Assembly (NCBI RefSeq): GCF_019355555.1
Contig: NZ_CP072141.1
Span: 2,722,001-2,786,000, forward strand
DNA: 64,000 nt
From: Rhizobium sp. L51/94
GTDB taxonomy: Bacteria > Pseudomonadota > Alphaproteobacteria > Rhizobiales > Rhizobiaceae
Reading direction: 5' to 3'
Shown here: positions 29,305 to 38,800 of the stretch, piece after piece
Layout: each line of letters starts with the position of its first letter
Numbering within the stretch: the stretch's first letter is position 1
Translations under genes and position numbers: made by a program
The notes under the pieces: generated by a model
The model's input: only the letters and a program-made list of their open reading frames with translations
Database searches by the model: none
Told to the model about the DNA's origin: nothing

Positions 29305-29665
29305 AGTGCTCGATGCTCACTTGAACGTAGTCGAGAACGCCCGGGACAGGTGCGTTCGGCTTGCGGACGGTCACCCTGACGCGCTTGATCTGCGGAAACT
29401 TTTCGCACAGGCCCTTGGCCACGTCGAGCGCCAGCGCCTCGATCAGGTAGCGACGCTTGCCGGTGACGATTTCCTCGATGACGGTGAAGGCGACGCCGTA
29501 GTTGACGGTGCCGTCGATCGAATCCGTCACCAGCGCCTCGCCGGCGGCAACGTCGAGTTCGGCGTCGACGAAGAACCGTTGCCCGAGAAACTCCTCCTCG
29601 TCGTGTACGCCGTGGCGGGCAAAGAATGCACAGTTCTGCAGGGTGATGGTGTAGATACCGCTCAT
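29297..29665 (-). CDS. folB: Dihydroneopterin aldolase
   Basis: FolB cleaves dihydroneopterin to 6-hydroxymethyl-dihydropterin and glycolaldehyde. The 122-residue product has the family pattern FFARHGVHDEEEFLGQRFFVD near the N-terminus (glutamate that binds the pterin), the segment TVNYGVAFTVIEEIV and the C-terminal RVTVRKPNAPVPGVLDYVQV with the catalytic Lys in VRKP. Its ATG overlaps the folP stop by four bases (ATGA), and its stop is overlapped by folK. Confidence 0.96.
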   Translation of the reverse strand: MSGIYTITLQNCAFFARHGVHDEEEFLGQRFFVDAELDVAAGEALVTDSIDGTVNYGVAFTVIEEIVTGKRRYLIEALALDVAKGLCEKFPQIKRVRVTVRKPNAPVPGVLDYVQVSIEHFA

Positions 29666-30513
29666 GATGTTTTTATTCCTGATTTCGCCTGCATCTCCAG
29701 CATAGCATTGACGACGGCAAGTGCGTCCCTGTTGATTGCGACATTATGCACGCGGAAAATCGCTGCGCCCTGCATTCTGAGCAGCACCGTTGTCGCAGCT
29801 GTCCCCGCATCCCGCTCCTCGGCCTCCCGTCCGGTCAACTGGCCGATGAAGCGCTTTCGCGATGTGCCTGCGAGGAGCGGAAGGTCGAACCGCTTCAACT
29901 CGGCAAACCGCAGCATGAGTTCCAGGTTTTCATCGCCGTCCTTGGCAAAACCGAAGCCGGGATCGAGCACGATCCTGCCGCGATCGACCCCGGCAGCATC
30001 GGCAATTGCCAGCGATTGCTCGAGAAACACCCTCTGATCATCGATAACATCCGCCAACTTCTGGCGTTCGCGACCGGTGTGCATGATGCAGAGGCCGGCA
30101 CCGCTCTCGGCGGCAAGTGCTGCAATGTCCGGTTCGCGCTGCAGCCCGAATACGTCGTTGACGATGTGGGCTCCGGCGGCAACTGCCAGCCGCGCCGTCT
30201 CTGCCCTGTAAGTATCGACGGAGATCAGCGCCTCGGTGTTGCCGCGCAGGGCTTCGATCACCGGCAGCACCCGAGCTTGTTCTTCGGCCGCGCTGACGGG
30301 TTCGGCGCCCGGCCTCGTCGATTCGCCGCCGATATCGACGATGTCAGCACCCTCGGCGACACAGGCAAGCGCATGGGAGACTGCCGCATCGACGGACTGG
30401 AAACGGCCGCCGTCTGAAAAGGAGTCCGGTGTGATGTTGACGATCGCCATGATCGCGCTGCGGCTGAGATCAAGACGACGACCATGGCCCACATGCCAGA
30501 TATTATCGCGCAT
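29662..30513 (-). CDS. folP: Dihydropteroate synthase
   Basis: FolP joins p-aminobenzoate to the pterin pyrophosphate and is the sulfonamide target. The 283-residue product begins MRDNIWHVGHGRRLDLSRSA; its signatures are IVNITPDSFSDGG and DIGGESTRPGAEPVSAAEE, and later DPGFGFAKDGDENLELM and the phosphate loop GTSRKRFIG. The frame stays open 70 codons further upstream, but that stretch runs into the divergent DUF922 gene and is not family-like. It is the first gene of the overlapping folP-folB-folK operon. Confidence 0.96.
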   Translation of the reverse strand: MRDNIWHVGHGRRLDLSRSAIMAIVNITPDSFSDGGRFQSVDAAVSHALACVAEGADIVDIGGESTRPGAEPVSAAEEQARVLPVIEALRGNTEALISVDTYRAETARLAVAAGAHIVNDVFGLQREPDIAALAAESGAGLCIMHTGRERQKLADVIDDQRVFLEQSLAIADAAGVDRGRIVLDPGFGFAKDGDENLELMLRFAELKRFDLPLLAGTSRKRFIGQLTGREAEERDAGTAATTVLLRMQGAAIFRVHNVAINRDALAVVNAMLEMQAKSGIKTS

Positions 30514-30623
30514 CGCTATCACGAACGTCCGCTCCGTTGAAATTGAAAAAAACCGTCGCCCGATGTTGCGCTCGCAGTGGCTATGCCGCAAGCTTCCGTG
30601 AAGTTCAACTGGTCCGATCACGA

Positions 30624-31253
30624 ATGCCGACTGCATCGCGCTTTGCTTGCCTCCCACTCGCCGTTTTGCTGTCATGCGGCGTCTTGCGGAGCGCAGAAGC
30701 GGAAGTCGTCGCGCATAAATCATTCTCTTATTTCGATATCAGCGGCGACACTGCCGACGAACTCGACGAGGCGCTCAATGCCGGCGGCCCAGCGGCGATG
30801 GGCGCCAGCAGCCGCCATCCCGGTGCAACGCGCATCCGCTTCGGTGGCCAGGCGACTTATGTTGAGAGCGGCGACCGGTGCCATATCGGCGGCGCCCGGG
30901 TCACGGTTGACATCGTCGTCATCCTGCCGCGCTGGCGGGATCGCCGTCACGCGCAGCCCCGTCTTTCCGCTGTCTGGGACAGGCTATCGGCCGACATCAA
31001 ACGCCACGAGGAGCGTCATGCCGAGATTGCGAGATTGCATGCGCGCAGCCTGGAGAAGGCCATCCTCTCGCTGCCAGCAGAGCGGACCTGCGATCTGCTG
31101 CAAGACAAGGTCAGCGGCGAATCAGTGCGCAATACCGTCCTGCACGATCAGGACCAGGCGCGGTTCGACCGTGTCGAGGCTACAAACTTCCAGATCCGCA
31201 TGCAGCGCCTCGCGCAACGACGACACAGCGAAAAATCGGAAAAGATAGATTAA
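30624..31253 (+). CDS. DUF922 family secreted zinc-protease-like protein
   Basis: The 209-residue product begins MPTASRFACLPLAVLLSCGV, a signal peptide that could also be a lipoprotein-type leader but has no good lipobox. The mature part includes the zinc-protease motif HEERH (His128, Glu129, His132) within IKRHEERHAEIARLH, characteristic of DUF922, with the upstream region WDRLSADI. Two cysteines (GDRCHIGG, ERTCDLL) could form a disulfide. The start is uncertain: an in-frame TTG at 30537 would add 29 residues. It is divergent from folP. Confidence 0.8.
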   Translation: MPTASRFACLPLAVLLSCGVLRSAEAEVVAHKSFSYFDISGDTADELDEALNAGGPAAMGASSRHPGATRIRFGGQATYVESGDRCHIGGARVTVDIVVILPRWRDRRHAQPRLSAVWDRLSADIKRHEERHAEIARLHARSLEKAILSLPAERTCDLLQDKVSGESVRNTVLHDQDQARFDRVEATNFQIRMQRLAQRRHSEKSEKID

Positions 31254-31355
31254 AAGCATATATTTAGAGAATCGCGACAATCGCTGTCGATCACCGCAAC
31301 TGTGCGAAATATGACACGCTGTAGCTGAGATAGCAGGGGAAAAGCCGGCTTTACG

Positions 31356-31383
31356 CTTTACCACAGCCGTAATGTAGTATCAT
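31356..31383 (+). promoter_or_regulatory. Promoter-like element before the candidate small RNA
   Basis: CTTTAC (31356-31361), 16 bases, TATCAT (31378-31383), predicting transcription from about 31390. The match to the rhizobial consensus is moderate. Confidence 0.35.
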
Positions 31384-31389
31384 CTTACG

Positions 31390-31525
31390 TATAGCATCGA
31401 CGATGGTATTGCGTTCCCATTTTCCTGGGTTCTCCCGGCGTATCCGAAGCCGCAAGCGCTTCCTCCCTCGCCTGTAGGCGATACGCCCGCCTGGCCTCGC
31501 TCCGCAAATGGGCGAGGTTTTTTTT
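31390..31525 (+). ncRNA. Candidate structured small RNA
   Basis: No credible protein lies here, yet the plus strand folds into an ordered set of hairpins. CCCA/TGGG (31416-31419 with 31426-31429) comes first. GGCGTA/TACGCC (31437-31442 with 31482-31487) then closes a three-way junction holding GAAGC/GCTTC (31446-31450 with 31458-31462) and TCGCC/GGCGA (31468-31472 with 31477-31481). CCTCGC/GCGAGG plus eight T (31495-31525) is an intrinsic terminator. The junction leaves CTCCC (31463-31467) unpaired, complementary to a Shine-Dalgarno core, as in anti-SD-type small RNAs of alphaproteobacteria. The alternative is a long 3' untranslated region of the DUF922 gene. Confidence 0.55.
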
Positions 31526-31548
31526 GGGGCGCCTTGAGAGATGCAGGA

Positions 31549-31869
31549 CTAGGCTTGGCGCTCCGGCACGTGAACGACAAGGCCGTCCAGCGCCGAGGTC
31601 AGCTTGATCTGACAGGAAAGCCGCGAGCTTGGCCTGACATCGAAGGCGAAATCGAGCATATCTTCTTCCATCGCAGCGGGCGGTCCCGCCTGCTCTATCC
31701 AGGCATCGTCGACATAGACATGACAGGTGGCACAGGCGCAGGCGCCGCCGCACTCGGCTTCGATGCCGGGCACGGAATTGCGCACCGCGTTTTCCATCAC
31801 GGTCGAGCCCTCGTCGGCATCGAAGTCGAAACGCGTGCCGTCGAAAGCAACGATTGTCAGTTTGGTCAT
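31549..31869 (-). CDS. [2Fe-2S] ferredoxin, adrenodoxin type
   Basis: The 106-residue product is a plant/vertebrate-type ferredoxin of the adrenodoxin subfamily. The cluster ligands fit C-x5-C-x2-C plus a distant Cys: Cys40, Cys46 and Cys49 in [11 protein letters not shown], and Cys86 in LSCQIKL; Cys44 is an extra. [15 protein letters not shown] and the acidic [19 protein letters not shown] are the partner-binding region of such proteins. It is likely to donate electrons to an oxygenase or to take part in iron-sulfur assembly; no partner reductase or P450 gene lies adjacent. Confidence 0.93.
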   Translation of the reverse strand: MTKLTIVAFDGTRFDFDADEGSTVMENAVRNSVPGIEAECGGACACATCHVYVDDAWIEQAGPPAAMEEDMLDFAFDVRPSSRLSCQIKLTSALDGLVVHVPERQA

Positions 31870-32030
31870 AAGATAATCCGGAATCCGCGAGTGATATTTG
31901 TCAGGGTCGGATTTTCTTCCAACAATTCCAAACAGCAGTCAACATCGCCGGCTCCGAAAGCCACTGGCTCGGCCGGATACCGGTCAGCGATGTTGCCGTC
32001 CCTCATGGGGACGGCGCAGCGAATCCGAGC

Positions 32031-32399
32031 TTAACGGCAAAGCTTGAGAATGAAGTTTTCCGCTTCGACGACGGCGGTGCCGACAGCCGCCATGCAGGCA
32101 GCATCGCTGGAGTGCGCTTCGAAAGCCTCGGCGGATTGCGCTACCTTGAAGGCACCAACGGCGCTTGCTGCACCCTTCAGACGGTGGGTACCAGCCTTCA
32201 CCTGGTCGGCATTGCCGCTGCCGATATCGTGGAGACAGCTGCGTGCCTGGCGGGCGAACATCTGCAGAACCTCGATTTCGAGCACCTTGTCGCCCATGGT
32301 CTGCCGGGCGAGATGGACCAGATCGATAGGCTTTTCCCGCGACGGCCCCATGCCGCGCGAGTTGTCAGGGGCTTCAAATGCGATGTTCAAGGCGGCCAT
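32031..32399 (-). CDS. Stand-alone Hpt-domain phosphotransfer protein
   Basis: The 122-residue product from ATG 32399 (GGAG about 10 bases upstream) is essentially one histidine phosphotransfer domain. The phospho-acceptor is His72 in KAGTHRLKGAASAVGAF, the standard Hpt helix signature. An N-terminal tail of about 25 residues precedes it. Such free Hpt proteins relay phosphate between hybrid kinases and response regulators. It is not ChpT, which is a dimeric pseudo-kinase. Its gene is divergent from the GPR-like gene, with 470 bases between; functional connection is not shown. Confidence 0.85.
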   Translation of the reverse strand: MAALNIAFEAPDNSRGMGPSREKPIDLVHLARQTMGDKVLEIEVLQMFARQARSCLHDIGSGNADQVKAGTHRLKGAASAVGAFKVAQSAEAFEAHSSDAACMAAVGTAVVEAENFILKLCR

Positions 32400-32509
32400 G
32401 GGCCCATTCTCCGGTTGTCTCTTGTCGGTGCGTTGCTGCATCCTTGCGGCTGCGGCATGGCCATCCCGTTAAATTCCGGCACAACGAAGGCGGAAAAATG
32501 CACGTATGG

Positions 32510-32575
32510 TTAACGACCGTTAAACACGGTTAAATTATCGGCTTTTCGACAATGCATTGATTTAAAAGGTGTTAA
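32510..32575. promoter_or_regulatory. Helically phased TTAA array
   Basis: TTAA occurs at 32510, 32520 and 32530, and again at 32562 and 32572; spacing within each group is exactly 10 bp. Another TTAA is at 32469. Two of the sites are TTAAC. This resembles CtrA binding (TTAA-N7-TTAA) except that the spacer is six instead of seven bases. Confidence 0.45.
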
Positions 32576-32717
32576 CAACACGCTAACGCTTCCGGACGTT
32601 TGCCATCCCATAATTGTAACAGTGCTGCTAATGTGTCAGTACGGTACTGGTGTTTCGTGCCGCGGCGTCGCCTTTGCCCGACGCCCCGAAAGTGGTAATG
32701 TTTTGGTACCGCCCATT

Positions 32718-32731
32718 GTGCAAAATTGCAC
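32718..32731. repeat. Perfect palindrome-like element GTGCAA-AA-TTGCAC
   Basis: Six-base perfect arms flank two A residues, about 138 bases before the start of the GPR-like gene. The symmetry suits a dimeric DNA-binding regulator. Confidence 0.5.
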
Positions 32732-32869
32732 TTCGCGCGGATTGTAATGTGGATGCCGATGCCTTGTTAAGGAAATCGGTAGTACGGCTGGCGAGATGTT
32801 GCGTATCGGATCTTGGCGGATTTTCGAAATGCAGGGTCGGCCGGAACGAGTGTAACGAGGCGTATCCGT

Positions 32870-35800
32870 ATGGCGAACAACAAATACAGCGAGTCGGTTG
32901 AAGACAAGGCTTTCAAAGCTTTGGACGAAGCGCTGCAAATCGATTTCAGCGATGACGGAATACCAGCTCGCACCGGACCTGCGCCGCGTGCAACGGAGGC
33001 AGATTTGGCCGAGACCTCGAATGCGCGTGCACGGCAGGCAAAGGAAGAAGCGGCTCGCAAGGCCGCCGCAGCCCGCGGAACTGCCGGGCGACCGGGCGAT
33101 ACCCCTCGCAATCAGATGTTCGAACCCGCCAACGATACCAGCAGGGCCAGCCCCCAGTCGATCCTGCGCTCGCTGGACAACGCCTCCATCGGCGGCGCCA
33201 TCCGCAATGCGACGATCTTCTCGGTCATCTGGCTGATTGCCGGCATCGGTCTGACGAGCGTCATCTATTCCCCGCCTATCTGGCAGATCCGCTCGCTCGC
33301 CGAACTCGTGGCCCTGCCTGGCGTGATCGCCTGCATCATCGGGATCCTTGTTCCGATCCTGCTGTTCTATGCCTTTGCCATCATGCTGTCGCGCGCCCAG
33401 GACATGCGCAACGCCGCCCGCTCCATGGCTGAAGTAGCACTGCGCCTCTCCGATCCCGAGACAATCGCCTCCGAGCGCATCATGACGGTCGGCCAGGCCG
33501 TACGCCGCGAAGTCTCCGCGATGAACGAAGGCATCGAGCGCACTATCGCCCGCGCCACCGAACTCGAGACCCTCGTCCATTCCGAAGTCAACGCGCTCGA
33601 GCGCAGCTATGCCGACAACGAAATGCGCGTGCGCGGCCTCGTCCACGAACTCGGTTCCGAGCGCGACGCCATCGTCAATCACGCCGAGCGGATCCGCTCG
33701 TCGATCTCGGGCGTCCACGAGCAGATCAAGGAAGACATGTCGCTCGCCACCGAGGAAATCGCCATTCGACTGGCGACCTCGGGTGAAGCTTTCGCGACCC
33801 TGATGGACACGCGTGCCGCTGCTCTCTCGGAAAAGTCGAACGCAGCCCTGCAATCGCTCGGCTCGCTGCTAGCGGCCAAGACCGACAGCCTCATCGAAAA
33901 CCTGAGTGCTTCCGGCTTCGCCTTGAACCAGGAATTCGATACGCGCCTGGAATCCCTCTCCACCACCCTGTCCGAACGCGGCAAGAAGCTTCTCAGCCAG
34001 TTCGAGACACGCGCCTCGACGCTGGACGCCAACACCGACAAGCTGAATGCCGCGCTCAACGACCGCGCCCGCCAGTTGAACGAAACCCTGATCGCCCGTA
34101 CCCGCGAAATTAGCGACAGCCTGAACAGCGGTGAACGCGGCATCACCGGTACCCTCGACAACGTGCTTGCAAAGCTCAACAGCGCACTTGACGAAAAGGG
34201 AGCCAGCTTCCGCCAGAGCCTGCAGTCGAGTGTCGACGACACCGTCATGGACCTAGACCTTCGCTCCGGCTTTTTCGAAGAGCGTCTGCAGTCGACGGTC
34301 GCGCAGGTGTCGACAAGCTTCGACGAACGTGTCGCGGAATTCGCAACGGCATTCGACAAGCGTGCCGGCTCGCTCGACAGCAAGCTGATGGAAAGCCTTG
34401 CGCGCATCAACGAAACGCTGGCCGGCGGCTCGGAAGCCATGGACGGCATCCTTACCACCAGCATCGAGCGTATCGGCTCCTCGCTGACCGACCATTCCTT
34501 CGCACTCGCCACAGCCCTGTCGACCGGCCATGAGGTGCTCGAAAGCGCCATCGGCTCGAAGGCAGCCGAAATTACCTCGGCGCTCGAAAGCCGCACCAGC
34601 GAATTCACCGCTGCGTTGCGCGGCGCGACTGGCGACGTTGCAGCCGTGCTCGGCACGGGCTCCGAAGAGCTGCAGGCAGCCCTCAGCGCCCGCACAGAGC
34701 AGCTGACGTCGGCACTTCGCGGCGCCACGCTCGAACTCTCATCATCCCTCACCACAGGCAGCAACGAACTGAGCAGCACCATCGCAGCCCGCTCAGCCGA
34801 GCTGACATCGGCGCTGACAGCCGCCACGACCGATGTTTCGTCGGCCGTCATTTCCGGCACCGAGACCCTGAATGCCACGTTCGAGGGTCGCGCCGAGGCA
34901 CTGAGCGAGGCGCTTGCCGCCCGCTCCGGACAGTTTACCAGCGTCATCGAAACAGCCACGTCCGAACTGACGACGGCGCTGTCTTCCGGTACCCACGAAC
35001 TGACATCGGCCTTTGTCGGCCGCACGCAGGCGCTCAACGACACCCTGTCGGCGCGCACCGGCGAAATCACCCAGACGCTCGGCTCCGCCCACGAGCGGAT
35101 CGATGCCGTCATGGCCGAGCGCAGCGGCGCGCTTTTCAATGCTCTGTCGGACAGCCAGTCGCGCTTCGAACAGACCCTGGCCAGCCGTTCCGAGACCATC
35201 GTCAGCGCCGTTTCGGACAGCCACGAACGCCTGACAGACGCACTGGACGAGCGCACCATGACGCTCGCCATCTCGCTCTCCGATAGCCAGGAACGCCTCG
35301 AGCAGACCCTTGCCAGCCGCTCCGAGACGCTTTTGGGCGCAGTATCGACGACCCACGAGCGTCTGACCGATGCCCTGGACGACCGGACGATGGCTCTCGC
35401 CATCGCACTGTCCGAAACCCAGGAACGCCTCGACCAGACCCTGGCGAGCCGCACCGATGCCTTCACCAATGCCGTTTCCGACAGCCGCGACCGCCTGACG
35501 GAAGCGCTGGACGAGCGTGCCATGGCACTTGACATCTCGCTGTCCGAGACCCAGGAGCGGCTCGAACAGACCCTGACCAGCCGCACGGACGCCTTCGCCG
35601 CTGCCGTTTCCGACGGCCGCGAACGCCTCACCGAAGCCCTGGACGAACGCGCCATGGCGCTGGCGATCTCGCTGTCCGAGACCCAGGAGCGGCTTGAAAA
35701 TACGCTCAGCACACGCGGCGATGCCATCGCCACGTCGGTTTCCAGCGGTCACGACCGCATGCTGGAAACCCTGGATAACAAAACCCGCGTCCTCGCGCAG

Positions 35801-38800
35801 ACCTTGGCCGAAAACCACGCCCTGCTCGACGAGACACTCGGCGTCAGCGTCGAGGCGATCAATGCCGTCGTCTCCAGCAGCCACAGCCGCCTCGGCGATG
35901 CTCTCGACGACAAGACCATGGCGCTCGCCATCTCTCTCGAAGAGTCCCAGAACCGTTTCGACAGCGCGCTCGAAGCCCGCACCAACGCCATTCTCGACAG
36001 CGTTGCTGGCGCAGAATCCCGCATCGCAGGCACCTTCGGGAAGGAAGCCGAGACAATCCGGGCAGCCTATGTCGACAATCACGAGCGCCTCGACCAGGCT
36101 CTCGGTGCCCACACCGAACGGCTGGCCAGCGTCCTCAACAACGGCGGCGAACGCCTCGAAACCGTGGTCGGCCAGTCGACCGCGCGCGTCGAGAATGCGC
36201 TTGCCGACACCACGGGCCGCCTGGAAGCCACCATCGGCACCGGACTTGCGCAGATGGACCACAGCCTCGAAAACGCCCACGAGCGCCTCCGCACGACGCT
36301 CGACCAGCGCGGCAACGCCATCCAGCAGACATTGCGCGACGCCCACGAGCAGATCGACGGTACGCTCGCCGAACAGGCCATGACCATCGGCACGTCGATC
36401 GCCACCAGCGTCGGCATGATGGAAATGTCCCTCGAAGAGCACGAAGCCTCGCTTCGGGGTGCCATCGACACCAGCGCCCGCTCGCTCGAGGAACGCCTGC
36501 AGAGCAGCGCCGGCGCCATTGCCGGCAGGTTCCAGGACGCCGCCGGTGAAATCATCCGCTCGGCCGAAACCTTCTCGTCGCACCTGACGGCCTCCGTGGA
36601 AGGCATGACGACGCGCTTCGAAGACACGGGCTCGCGCGTCGAGTCCGGTCTCGTCGGCATCGAACACCGGATCCGCGATGGTATCTCCGGTGTCGTCGAA
36701 CAGGTCGACGCTGCCGGTAACCGGCTGGCGGAAAGCCTCTCCGGCAGTGTCGAGCAGATCGACCGCGCCACCAGCGAGGCAGCTGCCCGCCTGACGGAGA
36801 CCCTCGACGGACGCACTGCCAACCTCAGCAACGCCATGGAAACCGGTACCGCCCGCATCGACGAGCGCCTGTCGACCATGGATCGCGCGCTCAATCTCGG
36901 CCTCGATGCCGTCAACCGCACCATCGAGGGCAAGGCCACCGCGCTCGCAACGACGCTGCGCACGGCAGTTGCCGACGCTGCGCAGGGCATGGACAACGAG
37001 GCCACCCGCACCGCAGAGCTGCTCGCCAGCACCGGCCAGCAGTTTGCCGACAACCTCGGCAACCGCAGCGAAGACTTCACCCGTACGATGGAAGAGCGCT
37101 CGCAGGACATCGTCCACCGCGTCTCCGAAACCCAGAACCGTCTCGCAGGCCAGGCGGCAGCCGTCGCCCAGACGTTCTCCGAGGCCGGCAACATCATCGT
37201 CAACAAGGTTGCCGAGGCTGAAGGCCTTGTCGGCAACCAGGTCACGGCGCTGTCTGCCGCCCTCTCCGAGGTCGAACAGTCGCTCGAAGCCCGCGGCGCA
37301 TCGCTGCGCTCGGCCCTTGCCGGCACCGGCGAGGAAATTGCATCGACCATGGCCCGCGTCGAACGCGCGCTCGAGGATCGCAGCACCGCTATCCGCACCA
37401 GCCTCGACGAACGCAGTCGCGACATCGATGCGACGCTTTCGGATGTCGACAAGACACTCGAAGCCCGCACCCAGCAGATGCGCTCCACACTGGCCGGAAC
37501 AGGCGAACAGATTGCCTCCAGCCTGACGCGCGTCGGCGAAGCCCTCGAGGAACGCACCAACGCCATCCGCACCAACCTCGACGACCGCGCCCGCGATATC
37601 GATGCGACGCTTGCCAATGTCGACAAGGCGCTGGAAGCACGCGGTTCGTCCATTCGCAACAGCCTCGACGACCGGAGCCGCGACCTGAACTCCATGCTGG
37701 CCGGCCGCTCCGCCGAACTGGTACGCATCATCGACGAAAAGGCCCGCCCGGTGGTCGACGCCTACGCTGCCACCGGCGAACAGGCAGCCGAGCGCATCGC
37801 GGCGGCAGCCCAGCAGGCAGCCGAACGCCTGCGCACCGAGAATGCCGCCTTGGTCAATGCCATTGCGTCGCGCACCAACGAGACGCTGGCCGCCATTTCC
37901 GCCCGTACGGAAAGCGTCACCAGCACGGTCGATGCGCTGGAAACGAGCCTGCTTTCGAATGTCAACGGCCTCATCGAACGGCTGGGCGACAACAACTCGG
38001 CGATCGTTGCCATGCTCAACCGCGCCACGCACGATCTGGCCGAAGTCGATACACGCCTCGGCTCGACCAGCACGCGCTTTGCCGAGAGCGCCGGCAAGGC
38101 TTCCGAACTGGTCTCCGCCTCGACCCGCCTGCTCGAAGGCAAGATCGACAAGCTCAGCGACATCTCGATCCACACCCTGTCGCAGGTCGGCGGGATCATC
38201 AGCCGCTTCGACGAGCACTCCAAGGTCCTGACCCAGGCATCGCAACTTCTGGGCGCCGCCCAGTCGAACCTGATGTCGACGCTGGAAGAGCGCGAAAGCG
38301 CGCTGGAAGGCCTCTCGGTCGGGCTCGTGCAGCGCTCGGAAGAGATCGAAAAGACCCTGCGCGCTGTCGGCTCCATCGTCGAAACCGCATTCGACCGCGC
38401 CGAACAGCGTTCCAATCAGGTATCGGGCAATCTGCGCCAGGGCGTACAGGCCTCCGTCGCCGATATCGGTCGCGTGCTGTCCGAGACGGAAGCCCGCGCC
38501 CAGCAGACGGCCGAGACGATGCGCGATGCGCTCGCCAAGGCCGGCCAGGAAGCAAACGATGCGATCGAGGGCACCTTCGCAAATGCCGAGCGTCGTTCCA
38601 ACGAACTCACCAGCCGCCTGCGCGGCGGGCTGACAGCGTCGATGTCGGATGTCGAGAACATGTTCTCGGAAGCCGGCAAGACGACCGACAATGCCGCCTA
38701 CTCCATGCGCGAAACCCTGCGCGTTGCCGTCGAGGAAGCCATCGACCGCTTCTCCGGGGCCACCGACGAGATCCGCCGTTCGGCCGGCGATATCCGCAAG

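Larger units (their letters stand above)
32400..32869. other. 470-base divergent region between hpt and the GPR-like gene
   Basis: No credible gene is present. The region is more AT-rich than its surroundings and contains the phased TTAA motifs (32510-32575), a perfect 14-bp inverted repeat (32718-32731) and a GC-rich hairpin around 32664-32688 (GGCGTCG with CGACGCC). It presumably holds two promoters and cell-cycle or stress control sites. Confidence 0.6.

Noticed and set aside
31390..31525. 6S RNA identity for the structured RNA
   Set aside because: 6S RNA needs a long closing stem around a central bubble; here the 5' and 3' ends do not pair and the fold is a three-way junction plus terminator.
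33679..35733. Minus-strand frame of 684 codons, Ser/Arg-rich
   Set aside because: Low-complexity shadow of the same gene in another frame.
35156..36079. Regular 132-bp repeats considered as a CRISPR or satellite array
   Set aside because: Units are in frame, contiguous, lack unique spacers and encode a coherent helical repeat.
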